From the NCBI GenBank assembly GCA_017656255.1, contig JACDOE010000004.1, forward strand, positions 140,140-204,139: DNA of 64,000 bases, given 5' to 3'. Below, in pieces: positions 26,041 through 36,192 of this stretch. The stretch's first letter is position 1; the number at the start of each line of letters is the position of its first letter. The position numbers and the translations under genes were made by a program. The notes beneath the pieces are model-generated. The model did no database searches. It worked only from the letters and a program-made list of their open reading frames with translations, and was not told where the DNA came from. Source of the stretch: Bacillaceae bacterium. Its GTDB lineage: Bacteria; Bacillota; Bacilli; JACDOE01.

Positions 26041-27402
26041 TCATGCGCTGACGGGAGGCTCTTCTTCATAATTCTTCTCAAGATTTACAAATTTATTATA
26101 TTCCTTCAAAAACATCAATTCGACTTTGCCGACCGGGCCGTTACGCTGTTTGGCAATGATAATTTCGATGATGTTCTGACGCTCTGATTCCTGGTCATAG
26201 TAGTCATCCCGGTACAAAAACGATACAATATCAGCATCCTGCTCGATCGAACCCGACTCCCGCAAATCAGACATCATCGGCCTTTTGTCCTGACGCTGTT
26301 CGACGGCCCGGCTCAACTGGGAAAGTGCAATGACCGGCACGTTAAATTCACGGGCAATCCCTTTCAACGTACGGGAGATTTCCGAGATCTCCTGCTGGCG
26401 GTTATCTCCCCGGCCCCGTCCGTGAATCAGTTGAAGATAGTCAATCACAATCATGCCCAGATCATGTTCTGCTTTTAAACGGCGGCATTTGGCCCGGATT
26501 TCTCCGACGGTAATGCCAGGAGAATCATCGATATAGATCGGCGCTCTCGATAGCGTACCGATCGCCATCGTCAGTTTTTGCCAGTCTTCTTCGGTCATGT
26601 TTTTACCCGTTCTCAATTTGTTGGCATCAATATTTCCTTCGGCACACAACATACGCTGAACCAGTTGCTGGGCTGACATCTCCAGGCTGAAGATCGCAAC
26701 CGGACAACCGGCTCTGGCTGCTGCATTCTGGGCAATATTGAGGGCAAATGCCGTTTTCCCCACGGAAGGACGGGCGGCTACAATGATCAGATCAGAATTC
26801 TGAAAGCCCGATGTCATTTTATCCAGATCAATATAACCGGTAGGAACACCGGTAATGTCTTCTTCCCGGCTACTTAATTGCTCAATATGTTCATAGGTTT
26901 CCATCAGGACATCTTTGATGGCTTTAAAGGTCTGCGTGGAACGCCTTTGCGACACTTCCAGGATACTTCTCTCGGCATCTGACAGCAGTAAAGTCAGATC
27001 CTCGGGCTGGGAATAGCCGTCGCTCACGATTTTGGTTGCCGCACGGATCAAACGCCTCAGAATCGCCTTTTCCTCGACAAGTTGGGCATAATATTCCACA
27101 TTGGCCGCTGTGGGCACCGAATTGGCCAGATCCGTCAGATAGGATACGCCACCCACTTCCTCAAGCAGTTTGCGGTCCTCCAGTTCGGTGGTTACAGTCA
27201 CCAGATCCACCGGTTCGCCCTTTTCCGAGAGTTCAATCATCACCTGAAAAATGCGTTGATGAGATGATCGATAAAAATCTTCCGGCTGTAGGATTTCGGT
27301 GGCTGTCACCAGCGCTTCCTGTTCCAGAAAAACAGCTCCCAGAACAGCCTGTTCGGCTTCAATGTTCTGAGGAGGTGTTCGATCCACAAATAAATCACTC
27401 AC
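26041..27402 (-). CDS. dnaB: Replicative DNA helicase (DnaB family; DnaC in Bacillus)
   Basis: The 453-residue hexameric helicase has the N-terminal DnaB domain (PPQNIEAEQAVLGAVFLEQE...) that binds primase and a RecA-like C-terminal motor with Walker A RPSVGKTAFALNIAQNAA, Walker B GMIVIDYLQLIHG and the arginine-containing region SDLRESGSIEQDADIVSFLY. It unwinds DNA at the fork after loading at oriC. The start is GTG at 27402 with GGAGAGA upstream. It follows rplI by 16 nt, so the two are co-transcribed. Confidence 0.96.
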   Translation of the reverse strand: MSDLFVDRTPPQNIEAEQAVLGAVFLEQEALVTATEILQPEDFYRSSHQRIFQVMIELSEKGEPVDLVTVTTELEDRKLLEEVGGVSYLTDLANSVPTAANVEYYAQLVEEKAILRRLIRAATKIVSDGYSQPEDLTLLLSDAERSILEVSQRRSTQTFKAIKDVLMETYEHIEQLSSREEDITGVPTGYIDLDKMTSGFQNSDLIIVAARPSVGKTAFALNIAQNAAARAGCPVAIFSLEMSAQQLVQRMLCAEGNIDANKLRTGKNMTEEDWQKLTMAIGTLSRAPIYIDDSPGITVGEIRAKCRRLKAEHDLGMIVIDYLQLIHGRGRGDNRQQEISEISRTLKGIAREFNVPVIALSQLSRAVEQRQDKRPMMSDLRESGSIEQDADIVSFLYRDDYYDQESERQNIIEIIIAKQRNGPVGKVELMFLKEYNKFVNLEKNYEEEPPVSA

Positions 27403-27418
27403 ACGACATCTCTCCGTT

Positions 27419-27865
27419 CTATTGTTCAGTCACCTGTACATCCAGCGTTGCTGTCACTTCCGGATGAACCTTGACCGGAACTTTGGTCACCCCCAGCGTT
27501 CTGATCGGGTCATCCAGTTCGATTTTTCGCTTATCTACCTTAATTTTGTGCTGTTTCTTCAACTCTTCAGCAATCTGCTTTGACGTAACAGAACCAAACA
27601 ACTTTCCGCCCTCACCCGACTTAGCTTTTATGTTAACGGTGATTTTTTCAAGTTTATCCGCCAGTTCAATCGCTTTTTGTTTCTCCTCTTCCTTCCGTTT
27701 CTGTTCACTCTTTTTCTTTTGCTGAAGGGTTTTCAGATTTCCGGATGATGCAGGGACAGCCAGCCCATTCGGAATTAAATAATTGCGTGCATAACCTTCG
27801 GCTACTTCTTTAACTTCCCCTTTTCTTCCTTTTCCCTTCACATCCTGCTGGAAAATGACTTTCAT
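27419..27865 (-). CDS. rplI: 50S ribosomal protein L9
   Basis: The 148-residue protein starts [20 protein letters not shown] followed by [19 protein letters not shown], the N-terminal rRNA-binding domain of L9. A long charged helix ([20 protein letters not shown]) and a C-terminal domain ([20 protein letters not shown]) follow. The length is the usual 148. Its ATG overlaps the gdpP stop, so it is translated from the gdpP-rplI-helicase message. Confidence 0.97.
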   Translation of the reverse strand: MKVIFQQDVKGKGRKGEVKEVAEGYARNYLIPNGLAVPASSGNLKTLQQKKKSEQKRKEEEKQKAIELADKLEKITVNIKAKSGEGGKLFGSVTSKQIAEELKKQHKIKVDKRKIELDDPIRTLGVTKVPVKVHPEVTATLDVQVTEQ

Positions 27866-29826
27866 GATGAAAATCCCCCTTCATTTTGTATTTCATCAAG
27901 TACGTGTTTAAGCCTCTCGACCGCTTCATCAATCGATATGTCACCAAGCTGTGTGGCAGCGTTGGTCAGATGTCCGCCGCCCCCGAGCTGTTCCATGATC
28001 GTCTGCACATTCACCTCTCCAAATGAACGGGCACTGATCGATACCAGGTCGTCCGGCCGACGACAGATGACAAACGAAGCCTTGATCCCTGACATGGTCA
28101 ACAGCGTGTCAGCAGCCTGGGCGATCTGAACCTGGTCGTAGGTGACATCCGGGTCCCCTTTTGCAATCGCGATCTGGTCATACAATACTTCGGCGTTCTG
28201 TACGATACCGATTTTTTTCTTGTAATCTTCCAGATTTTCTTTCAGCAACTGTTGAACCTGTGAAATATCTGCGCCGTTTCTACGGAGAAACGATGCCGCT
28301 TCAAATGTCCGGGAACCGGTACGGTAAGCGAAGCTTCGTGTATCCACCATTATCCCGGCCAGCAGGGCCGTCGCTTCCAGCGGATCCATCTCCAGATTCT
28401 CTTTATGATACTGGAGCAGTTCTGTAACCAGTTCACAGGTTGATGACGCATAAGGTTCGAGATAGATCAGAACCGGATCCTGTACGAATTCTTCCGCTCT
28501 TCTGTGATGATCCACCACCACAATCCGGCTGGTCGTATTCAATAGCTTCGGTTCGATCGTCATCGACGGACGATGGGTATCTACCATGACAACCAGTGAA
28601 TGTTCCGATACGAGTTGAACGGCTTCTTCCGGAGTGATAAAGAAAGAAGGCAGTGTCTCATGCTTTTCAATTTCATTCATTAACCGTTCAATCGAAGCAT
28701 TGGTTTCATCCAGCACGATATAGCCTTCTTTGTCATTGCTTCGGACGGCACGGAGTACCCCGATCGCGGCTCCGATAGCGTCCATATCCGCTCCTTTATG
28801 TCCCATGATCAATACATTTTCACTTTCCTGAATCAAGTCACGCAGGGCATGAGAGATGACACGGGCACGGACACGTGTCCGTTTTTCTACGGCATTGGAC
28901 TTTCCACCGTAAAAACGGATTTTACCGCCTGTTTTGACGGCCGCCTGGTCACCACCGCGTCCCAGGGCAATATCGAGTGATGATTGAGCCAGTTCCCCCA
29001 GCTCAATAAGAGAGTTTTCACCGGCTCCCACCCCGATACTGAGCGTAACCGGAATCTTGTTATCCGCCGTCATTTCCCTGACCACATCGAGAATATCAAA
29101 ACGGGTCTGTTCCAGTTCATCAAGGGTGGCCTGATCCATCACAACAAAAAATTTATCCGAAGCATAACGCTTCATATACATCTGATGTTCCTGAGCCCAG
29201 TTGGTCAATGCTCCGGTCACTTCCGTCAACATCAGTGTCCGGTTCTGTTCATCCATTCCCTGTGCCACTTCATCCAGGTTATCCAGATGAACAATGGCAA
29301 AAACCACTTTTTCCTGATTGTAGAGCAACTTCAGCTCTTTTAATTCCGTCACATCTGTAAAATAAAGCAATCTCTCTTCGGGGCGATGCAGAACATGATA
29401 AATTCTTTCGTCGAAGACAATATCCGCTTCGTTCGCCTCATCATCCAGTTCCGCCAGCTGCGGAATCACATCATAGAGCGAAGATCCAATCACGGAGTCC
29501 TTTTCGGTCATCCGGTTCATAAACGGATTGCTCCACTCAATGATGCGGTCTTCATTATAGAGAATAATCCCGATCGGCAATTCCTGCAGCACTTCGTCGC
29601 CCACTTTTTTGACCCTGTGAGACAAAGTTGCCACATATCGCTGCAGATCCCGGCGAAATTTCTGTTCCGCTTTAAAAGTATAATACGCGACAACACCTGT
29701 CAGAGCAAATCCGATCACACCATAACCCCAGTTGAACGTCGTCAGAATGACGGCCAGGATCACACAGGTGAAAAGCGCCAGAATCATATGCAAGCCATGC
29801 CATCGTTTTAAAAGAAACTTCGGCAT
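27862..29826 (-). CDS. gdpP: Cyclic-di-AMP phosphodiesterase GdpP
   Basis: The 654-residue membrane protein has two N-terminal helices ([20 protein letters not shown] and [17 protein letters not shown]), a PAS-like domain, a degenerate GGDEF domain (about 170-300) and a DHH-DHHA1 phosphodiesterase. The metal-binding motifs are [28 protein letters not shown] and [13 protein letters not shown], and the C-terminal GGGG motif is in [16 protein letters not shown]. It hydrolyses c-di-AMP and so influences potassium and wall homeostasis. It lies between yybS and rplI, as in B. subtilis (YybT). Confidence 0.96.
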   Translation of the reverse strand: MPKFLLKRWHGLHMILALFTCVILAVILTTFNWGYGVIGFALTGVVAYYTFKAEQKFRRDLQRYVATLSHRVKKVGDEVLQELPIGIILYNEDRIIEWSNPFMNRMTEKDSVIGSSLYDVIPQLAELDDEANEADIVFDERIYHVLHRPEERLLYFTDVTELKELKLLYNQEKVVFAIVHLDNLDEVAQGMDEQNRTLMLTEVTGALTNWAQEHQMYMKRYASDKFFVVMDQATLDELEQTRFDILDVVREMTADNKIPVTLSIGVGAGENSLIELGELAQSSLDIALGRGGDQAAVKTGGKIRFYGGKSNAVEKRTRVRARVISHALRDLIQESENVLIMGHKGADMDAIGAAIGVLRAVRSNDKEGYIVLDETNASIERLMNEIEKHETLPSFFITPEEAVQLVSEHSLVVMVDTHRPSMTIEPKLLNTTSRIVVVDHHRRAEEFVQDPVLIYLEPYASSTCELVTELLQYHKENLEMDPLEATALLAGIMVDTRSFAYRTGSRTFEAASFLRRNGADISQVQQLLKENLEDYKKKIGIVQNAEVLYDQIAIAKGDPDVTYDQVQIAQAADTLLTMSGIKASFVICRRPDDLVSISARSFGEVNVQTIMEQLGGGGHLTNAATQLGDISIDEAVERLKHVLDEIQNEGGFSS

Positions 29827-29840
29827 TGTTTATTCAGCCC

Positions 29841-30857
29841 CTACTTGTCAAAAAGTCTTTTTCTGAAATCAAGCCCTAAATCCAATATCCCCAGAAGGTT
29901 TAACAAAAATGACACCGGCCACAACACCACAACCAGAATCAATACCACGACCGGCAGCACTTTACTTATTTTCCTGTAGTCGGCAAACCAGAACACAAGA
30001 CTGATCCCCTGTAGGGTGATCATGGCAGACAAAACAGGGATCAGATTGAGCAAAACAGACATCACATATTGATCTTCACCCAGTTCCGGCACCCAGGAAA
30101 TCAGCCACATCACCCCGATGGCTCCCAGATAATAATATAAAATGGATCTGGGCCATCTCCAGTTTTTAAAAGGGGGAAGCGTCGGAATTTGATATCCCCT
30201 TTGATTCAAAAGTTTGACCGATACCAGGTGATGGGCAAGAATGGTGGCAGCAGCCGAAAATATTAAAATAGATACAAACGTATTTTTCAGGATAAAAATC
30301 AGAACAGAGGACTGTTCATCGACAAATTCCTGAAATTGGGCCGACTGTTCCATCAGTGCGGCATCCAGCCGAAAATCTTTGATCTGCTCCTCAAGCAGAC
30401 TGAAAAACGATGTATCCAGTGCCGACTGAAGCAGGGCGATCCCCAGGACCGCCTGAAAAATAAACAGACCTATTCCACTCAACACCACATAAATAGCTGG
30501 TTTCTTTAGATGGTACAACAAACCCATCGTGATGCCAATAGATATGTAAAAAAAGGATATGAATAGTATAATGGCATTTCCGATGATGAGACTGATCCAC
30601 AATGCGGCGAATCCCGCGATCAGTGCATGCTTCCAGGAATATCTTACCGTATATATAATAAACGGGACTCCGAGAAATAACATAAACCCGAACCCAAACG
30701 GAACAAACAGAGCCATAAAAAGCATGAAAAAATAGATACTGATCAGGAAAAAAGACTTGATGAACGACGGATTGTTCCTGCCCAACATACCACCCCATCC
30801 CGGCTTCCGCCCATTTCCTGCCACACTGGGAAGCCTGGTTCCCTTTTCAAGCATCAC
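29841..30857 (-). CDS. yybS: YybS-family membrane protein (DUF2232)
   Basis: The longest frame has 338 residues with about eight hydrophobic helices (IKSFFLISIYFFMLFMALFV, ISLIIGNAIILFISFFYISI, ILYYYLGAIGVMWLISWVPE, ISLVFWFADYRKISKVLPVV). It matches YybS, a DUF2232 membrane protein of unknown substrate that precedes gdpP in Bacillales. The start is uncertain: GTG 30857 has no ribosome site and lies right after a TATAAT box (30864-30869), so the ATG at 30788, just after GGGGTGGT, may be the true start and would drop the first 23 residues. Confidence 0.88.
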   Translation of the reverse strand: MMLEKGTRLPSVAGNGRKPGWGGMLGRNNPSFIKSFFLISIYFFMLFMALFVPFGFGFMLFLGVPFIIYTVRYSWKHALIAGFAALWISLIIGNAIILFISFFYISIGITMGLLYHLKKPAIYVVLSGIGLFIFQAVLGIALLQSALDTSFFSLLEEQIKDFRLDAALMEQSAQFQEFVDEQSSVLIFILKNTFVSILIFSAAATILAHHLVSVKLLNQRGYQIPTLPPFKNWRWPRSILYYYLGAIGVMWLISWVPELGEDQYVMSVLLNLIPVLSAMITLQGISLVFWFADYRKISKVLPVVVLILVVVLWPVSFLLNLLGILDLGLDFRKRLFDK

Positions 30858-30915
30858 ATTAATATTATATACTCTTTGCGCATTGAAGGAAAACCGGACT
30901 GACTGAAATCAGCAA

Positions 30916-30951
30916 TAAAAAGAAAAAAGACAGAAGATGATATCTTCTGTC
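30916..30951 (-). terminator. Rho-independent terminator of the rpsF-ssb-rpsR operon
   Basis: GACAGAAGAT (30929-30938) pairs perfectly with ATCTTCTGTC (30942-30951) around a 3-nt loop. On the minus strand it is followed by TTTTTTCTTTTT. Confidence 0.9.
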
Positions 30952-30977
30952 TCCCTGTATTTACCCGTTTGTGACAA

Positions 30978-31205
30978 TTAATCAACGGTGTACGGAAGCA
31001 ATGCCATTTGACGGGCACGCTTGATTGCCCTGGTCAACTGGCGCTGGTACTTGGCGGAAGTACCGGTTACACGCCTCGGCAGGATTTTTCCGCGTTCGCT
31101 GATGAACTTCTTAAGCAGATCTACGTCTTTGTAATCGATTTTCTCGATTTTGTTAACGGTAAAGTAACACACCTTGCGACGTTTTCCACGACGTCCACGA
31201 GCCAT
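30978..31205 (-). CDS. rpsR: 30S ribosomal protein S18
   Basis: From ATG 31205 (GGAGGG 7 nt upstream) the product is 75 residues: [20 protein letters not shown], then [40 protein letters not shown] and [12 protein letters not shown], the complete S18 signature. S18 pairs with S6 on the 16S platform. It is the last gene of the rpsF-ssb-rpsR operon. Confidence 0.98.
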   Translation of the reverse strand: MARGRRGKRRKVCYFTVNKIEKIDYKDVDLLKKFISERGKILPRRVTGTSAKYQRQLTRAIKRARQMALLPYTVD

Positions 31206-31270
31206 GATCAATCCCTCCTTTTTGAATGTTTTGATCGATCACCGTTCGTCATGTTTGTCTACATGTTTAT

Positions 31271-31705
31271 TTAGAAGGGCAAATCATCTTCAGAAATATC
31301 GACGGTCGTTCCGTCATCTGCAAATGGGTCATCGTTTGATCCGGGGTTGTTTTCCTTGAACCCTTGATTCTGATTCGTGGATTGTCCGGGACCATTGAGG
31401 AATTGAACATTATCAGCCACGACTTCTGTTACATAAACCCTGCGACCTTCATTATTCTCATATGACCGGGTCTGTAACCGCCCTTCTACAGCTGCCTGTT
31501 GCCCCTTCTTCAAGTAGTTGGCACACAATTCCGCTAATTGTCTCCACACCACGATGTTAATGAAATCTGTTTCACGCTCTCCCTGCTGATTGGTAAATCG
31601 TCTGTCTACGGCGAGAGAAAAGGTAGCCACCGCTACGCCACTCTGCGTATACCTTAATTCAGGATCACGTGTCAGGCGTCCAAGTAAAACAACTCGATTA
31701 ATCAC
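31271..31705 (-). CDS. ssb: Single-stranded DNA-binding protein
   Basis: The 144-residue SSB has an OB-fold ([70 protein letters not shown]), a Gly/Asn/Gln-rich linker and the acidic tip EDDLPF that recruits partner proteins. It coats single-stranded DNA in replication and repair. It sits between rpsF and rpsR as in other Firmicutes, probably with co-regulation by the rpsF promoter. Confidence 0.97.
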   Translation of the reverse strand: MINRVVLLGRLTRDPELRYTQSGVAVATFSLAVDRRFTNQQGERETDFINIVVWRQLAELCANYLKKGQQAAVEGRLQTRSYENNEGRRVYVTEVVADNVQFLNGPGQSTNQNQGFKENNPGSNDDPFADDGTTVDISEDDLPF

Positions 31706-31733
31706 AATAAAAGCCTCCCCGAATCATTCCCGT

Positions 31734-32021
31734 TTACTCGTCTTCTTTCACGAACATATAACGGATAACATCGTCTGAAATACGCATCAAGCGTTCCATT
31801 TCATCTACTACGTCGGAGTTGGACTTGAAATTCATCACAACGTAGTAACCCTCACGAAATTTGTCAATTTCGTAAGCCAGACGACGCATCCCCCACTCAT
31901 CAAGCTTGGTTACTTCGCCACCATTATCTGTTACAACTCCCTGGTAACGTTCAACCTGAGACTTGATCGCCTCTTCTTCAAGAGTGGGCTTCAAGATATA
32001 CATAACTTCGTATTCGCGCAT
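31734..32021 (-). CDS. rpsF: 30S ribosomal protein S6
   Basis: From ATG 32021 (AGGAGG 8 nt upstream; an in-frame GTG at 32030 overlaps the ribosome site) the product is 95 residues: [20 protein letters not shown], then [40 protein letters not shown] and a C-terminal [11 protein letters not shown]. This is the full S6 fold. It is first in the operon and is preceded by a strong promoter and a structured leader. Confidence 0.98.
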   Translation of the reverse strand: MREYEVMYILKPTLEEEAIKSQVERYQGVVTDNGGEVTKLDEWGMRRLAYEIDKFREGYYVVMNFKSNSDVVDEMERLMRISDDVIRYMFVKEDE

Positions 32022-32030
32022 ATCTTTCAC

Positions 32031-32118
32031 CTCCTTCTGGACTAAAACGGCCCCTCTCAGGGCAAGGAGTGAACCGGAAATATCCCGGCATCTGCCTGTA
32101 TGCAGTCATCACTCACAA
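32031..32118 (-). promoter_or_regulatory. rpsF 5' leader, candidate S6:S18-binding autoregulatory RNA
   Basis: About 90 nt of leader separates the promoter from rpsF. It contains GCCGG/CCGG pairings closed by a longer GGCA.../TGCC stem, and exposed CCG elements. The S6:S18 complex is known to bind CCG-bearing hairpins in rpsF leaders of many bacteria. The assignment is by position and loose structure only. Confidence 0.4.
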
Positions 32119-32124
32119 CTTTTG

Positions 32125-32153
32125 ATTATACCAGACTACTGGAAAGAAGACAA
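32125..32153 (-). promoter_or_regulatory. Sigma-A promoter of the rpsF operon
   Basis: On the minus strand TTGTCT (32148-32153), a 17-nt spacer and a perfect TATAAT (32125-32130) precede the rpsF leader. Confidence 0.85.
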
Positions 32154-32251
32154 TAAAAGGAACAGATTTTTTAACCGGGACAGGTAAGGTTGTCCTCTCC
32201 CGGTTGTCAACATTCTATCACGCCAAGATCCTGCAAGCCAGTTCAAAATTT

Positions 32252-33355
32252 TTATACATTAAATCGGAAGTGAATGATGTCACCATCCTGTACGACATAA
32301 TCTTTTCCTTCCAGTCTCAATTTCCCGTTTTCTCTGGCCTGTCCCATGGTCCCGGCCTCAATCAGATCCTGATAAGCGACTACTTCCGCCCGGATAAATC
32401 CCCTTTCAAAATCAGAATGGATCACACCTGCTGCCTGAGGGGCACGGGTACCCTCTCTGATCGTCCATGCACGAACTTCTTTTTCACCTGCTGTAAAATA
32501 CGTAATGAGCCCGAGTAAGCGATAGGCCGCTTTAATCAATCGGTCCAGACCGGATTCCGTCAATCCCAATTCTTCAAGAAACAGTTCCCGGTCTTCGCCT
32601 TCCAGTTCGGCGATCTCCGATTCAACTTTTGCACTGATGATGACCACTTCAGCCCCTTCTTTTGAAGCCAGCTCCTTAACCGTCTGTACATGGGGATTTG
32701 CGTCAGCCTTACCCACTTCATCTTCACCTACATTAGCCACATACAGAACGGGTTTGATCGTCAAAAGATTGAGTTCACGCAGAATTTTGTGTTCTTCAGT
32801 ACTCCAGTCGAGACTTCGGGCCGGCTGTTCCTGTTCAAAGGCATCCCTCAGTTTCTCCAGGACTTCCACTTCCGCCTTAATCTCTTTATCACCGCTTTTC
32901 AGACGCTTCTGTGTACGTTCCAGTCGCTTGCTGACCGTTTCCAGATCGGCCAGGATCAATTCCAGATTAATGGTTTCGATATCTTCAACCGGATCAACTT
33001 TACCGGAGACATGCGTGATGTTTCCGTCTTCAAAACAACGCACCACATGGGCAATGGCATCCACTTCCCGGATGTGTGACAGGAATTGATTTCCCAACCC
33101 TTCCCCTTTACTTGCACCTTTGACCAGTCCCGCAATATCTACAAATTCAAACGTGGTGGGTACTGTATTCTGCGGTTTGACCAGTTCAGTCAATCTGTCC
33201 AGACGCGGATCGGGTACTTCCACCACCCCTACATTGGGATCAATCGTACAAAAGGGGTAATTGGCCGACTCCGCTCCGGCCCGGGTAATCGCATTGAATA
33301 AAGTAGATTTTCCAACATTGGGCAGTCCGACAATTCCACAGGTTTTTTTACTCAT
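32252..33355 (-). CDS. ychF: Redox-regulated ATPase/GTPase YchF (OLA1 family)
   Basis: From ATG 33355 (GGGAG 9 nt upstream) the product has about 367 residues. The G1 motif is [19 protein letters not shown], the G3 region [20 protein letters not shown], and the NKxD position is altered as in OLA1 proteins ([11 protein letters not shown]). The C-terminal TGS domain contains [20 protein letters not shown] and ends [11 protein letters not shown]. YchF binds ATP in preference to GTP and associates with ribosomes. It lies next to the rpsF operon, as in Bacillus. Confidence 0.96.
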   Translation of the reverse strand: MSKKTCGIVGLPNVGKSTLFNAITRAGAESANYPFCTIDPNVGVVEVPDPRLDRLTELVKPQNTVPTTFEFVDIAGLVKGASKGEGLGNQFLSHIREVDAIAHVVRCFEDGNITHVSGKVDPVEDIETINLELILADLETVSKRLERTQKRLKSGDKEIKAEVEVLEKLRDAFEQEQPARSLDWSTEEHKILRELNLLTIKPVLYVANVGEDEVGKADANPHVQTVKELASKEGAEVVIISAKVESEIAELEGEDRELFLEELGLTESGLDRLIKAAYRLLGLITYFTAGEKEVRAWTIREGTRAPQAAGVIHSDFERGFIRAEVVAYQDLIEAGTMGQARENGKLRLEGKDYVVQDGDIIHFRFNV

Positions 33356-33556
33356 GTATGGCATCTCCCTTACCTTTCATTCATATCCGTTAACGCATTC
33401 AGTTTACCAGAAGACTTTTACCGTAAACAATATCTCCTGTTCCGCAGGCGGTTCTCAAGTGCGGCGAACAACCTGATTGTACCACAATCCATACATAAAT
33501 GAATCCGAATTGAAAAAAATAACAAAGGTATGAATAAGAACCTTCAGGGGGATGTT

Positions 33557-34657
33557 ATGAATCAACCAGAGAGATCCATTTCGCTATTACAAACTTCTTT
33601 ATTAATTATCGCCGGAATCGGCATCCTGAATCACGTGACGCTCATTCCACCCTTACTGGAGTCAGCCGGACGTGATTCCTGGATGTCAGTCCTTGTTTCA
33701 TTCATGATTTACTTGATCTGGATCCTGCTGATCCTGTATATCATGAAAATAATCCGTCGGCAGTCCGTTTATTTATGGTTAAAGCAGAAAATCGGGGCAA
33801 TCCCGACGGTTATCTACATGACTTTGTTCAGTATTCATTTGTTTTTTTTAGCTGTCGTCTCGATCAAAGAGATGATTATATGGACCAATATTACCTATTT
33901 GCCAAATACCCCTCAATTGGTCCTTTCCCTGTTGTTTTTGTCCATTTGTTTTTATGTTGCCTGGTCTGGCCTGCTATCTCTGGCTATTGTCAATGGTATT
34001 TTGCTCCCTTTTGTCATCATGTTCGGTTTTTTTGTCGGCTGGGGTAATATGCCGAACAAAGACCATACTTTGTTATTTCCGGTTCTTGAAAACGGTTTTT
34101 CACCTGTTATTAAGGGGGCTCTCTATTCCGGCACCGGTCTGGTTGAAGTATTTATATTGATTTTCCTTCAACACAAGATCAAAAAGAAATTAACTTATCG
34201 CTTTTTTGCAATAAACGGTTTGATTCTTATGTTTTTAACTCTCGGTCCGTTGACTGGAGCCATCATGGAGTTCGGACCCTATGAAGCGAGCGCCCAGCGA
34301 TTTCCCGCATATGAAGAATGGAGCCTGTTATCACTGGGAAGATTTGTTGAGCACGTTGACTTCCTATCTATTTATCAGTGGTTGACCGGTGCCTTTGTAC
34401 GAACGTCGCTGATCATGCTTCTGATTCCTGAACTTTTTCACCTGTCACGGGGTAAAAAAAGAAACGTCTTTTTATTGACCCTGTTTGCTGCTCTACTCGT
34501 CATGATACAGTTGCCGATCAGCGGCCAGGATTTCGAACGGCTGATATTTCGTTACTTTTTGCCGATGTCACTTTTGTCCTTCATTTTTCTGACATTGACT
34601 TTATTTGTGATTGCCTATATCTCTAATCTGACTGAAAGGATGAAAACGAAAAAATGA
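33557..34657 (+). CDS. gerKB: Spore germinant receptor subunit B (GerKB/GerAB-like transporter)
   Basis: From ATG 33557 (GGGGGA upstream) the 366-residue product has about ten membrane helices of the APC-fold spore germination family. Typical segments are ISLLQTSLLIIAGIGILNHV, the helix around FLAVVSIKEMIIWTN, PFVIMFGFFVGWGNMPNKDH and YSGTGLVEVFILIFL. B subunits bind the germinant in the inner spore membrane. The stop overlaps the start of the A subunit gene (ATGA). The specific ligand cannot be predicted, so the gerK symbol is only by family resemblance. Confidence 0.88.
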   Translation: MNQPERSISLLQTSLLIIAGIGILNHVTLIPPLLESAGRDSWMSVLVSFMIYLIWILLILYIMKIIRRQSVYLWLKQKIGAIPTVIYMTLFSIHLFFLAVVSIKEMIIWTNITYLPNTPQLVLSLLFLSICFYVAWSGLLSLAIVNGILLPFVIMFGFFVGWGNMPNKDHTLLFPVLENGFSPVIKGALYSGTGLVEVFILIFLQHKIKKKLTYRFFAINGLILMFLTLGPLTGAIMEFGPYEASAQRFPAYEEWSLLSLGRFVEHVDFLSIYQWLTGAFVRTSLIMLLIPELFHLSRGKKRNVFLLTLFAALLVMIQLPISGQDFERLIFRYFLPMSLLSFIFLTLTLFVIAYISNLTERMKTKK

Positions 34658-36192
34658 ACTTTCGTTTTTTTAAAAAAAAGAAAAAGCAGAGTCCCTATAC
34701 CCTTTCTGAACCCAGTCCCCAAAAAATGAAAAAAACGATTATTGAGAGTAAACAACAGATCATCGACCTGTTCGTTTCCTGTGATGATATTAAATACGAA
34801 GAAATCCCCTTTTCTCATCAAAAAGGGCAAATTAAGGTCCTTTTTGTCTACAGTGAAGGTCTCAGTGACACAGATCAATTAAATGAAATCATTATACCCA
34901 ATCTGGAACAGTCCCTTCGCAAACTGGGAAATCAACCTCTTAATCGGGAGTACCTTGAAAAGTCATGGGTAAAATCAACGCTGACCCGTGTTCATCATGC
35001 TGATTTAACGGTCGACAAAGTGCTGGACGGCGAACTTCTTCTTTACTTTGATGATCTGAAGGCCGCTTACACAATAGACATTTCCAAACATCCGCAACGG
35101 AAACCCGAAGAAGCAAGTACAGAAGCCATCATCAAAGGACCGCGCGACAATTTTGTAGAAGAACTTTCGGTCAACATCGGACTTATTCGCAAACGATATC
35201 GTTCAAACAGACTCAAATGCAGGCAGTACACGCTGGGAAAACGAACCAAAACCAAAATTGCCGTCATGTATGATGAAGATATTATCGACCTGGAAATCAT
35301 AAGTAAACTGGATAAAAAAATAAAACAAATCCAGGTGGACGGCCTGATCAGTTCCAATCAATTAAAGGAATATTTGACAGATACCCGATTTCCAATTTTT
35401 CCAGAATACGATTATACCTCACGGGCCGATTATGTCGCGGATTGCATACTTCGCGGCCGATTTACCATATTGGTTGACGGGACCCCCATTGCCATACTCG
35501 CTCCGGTTAATATGTATTTCTTACTGAAGAGTCCGGAGGACACCGAATACTTTTTCCTCTATAACTCCTTTGAAAGAATCCTGCGGTGGGTCGGAATTTC
35601 CATCGCCACATTTTTACCCGGTTTCTGGATTGCTCTGGTATCCTTTCACCAGGAACAATTACCCCTCACCCTGATTGCGACACTGGTTACGGCGAGAGAG
35701 GGCGTGCCCCTCCCATCCGGTCTGGAAGCGCTGATCATGCTGACCCTGTTTGAACTTTTTCGAGAAGCCGGCCTTCGCCTACCTATGTCCATCGGGCAAA
35801 CCCTGACCGTTGTTGGAGGCCTGATCATCGGTGATGCCGCGATCCGCTCTGGCCTGACCAGTCCAGCGATGATTGTTGTCATTGCCACTTCACTGGTAGC
35901 TTCTTTTACGCTGAGAAATCAGTCTCTGATTGGAACGATCAGTGTATTAAGGATCCTGGTTCTCATCATTTGCAGTTTTTTTGGTTTGTTCGGCCTATTC
36001 GTATCCATTGTCTGTATCCTGATCTATCTGTCCAATTTAAGACCTTTCGGTATCCCCTATCTGGTACCGATGTCTCCTTTTAATTTTCGAGAATTCACCA
36101 ATTCTTTTGTTCGAAAACCCTGGTCCCAAATACGAAAACGTCCCGGATTTCTGGATCCACAGGACCCGTCCCGACGGGGGGATAATTCATGA
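34654..36192 (+). CDS. gerKA: Spore germinant receptor subunit A (GerKA/GerAA-like)
   Basis: The 512-residue protein has a cytoplasmic N-terminal half (IIESKQQIIDLFVSCDDIKY, LLYFDDLKAAYTIDISKHPQ, RGPRDNFVEELSVNIGLIRK as close family blocks) and a C-terminal membrane part from about residue 310 with four to five helices, including REGVPLPSGLEALIMLTLFE, FREAGLRLPMSIGQTLTVVG and GLIIGDAAIRSGLTSPAMIV. These are hallmark GerA motifs. It lies between the B and C subunit genes with 4-bp overlaps on both sides, showing a single translational unit. Confidence 0.94.
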   Translation: MNFRFFKKKKKQSPYTLSEPSPQKMKKTIIESKQQIIDLFVSCDDIKYEEIPFSHQKGQIKVLFVYSEGLSDTDQLNEIIIPNLEQSLRKLGNQPLNREYLEKSWVKSTLTRVHHADLTVDKVLDGELLLYFDDLKAAYTIDISKHPQRKPEEASTEAIIKGPRDNFVEELSVNIGLIRKRYRSNRLKCRQYTLGKRTKTKIAVMYDEDIIDLEIISKLDKKIKQIQVDGLISSNQLKEYLTDTRFPIFPEYDYTSRADYVADCILRGRFTILVDGTPIAILAPVNMYFLLKSPEDTEYFFLYNSFERILRWVGISIATFLPGFWIALVSFHQEQLPLTLIATLVTAREGVPLPSGLEALIMLTLFELFREAGLRLPMSIGQTLTVVGGLIIGDAAIRSGLTSPAMIVVIATSLVASFTLRNQSLIGTISVLRILVLIICSFFGLFGLFVSIVCILIYLSNLRPFGIPYLVPMSPFNFREFTNSFVRKPWSQIRKRPGFLDPQDPSRRGDNS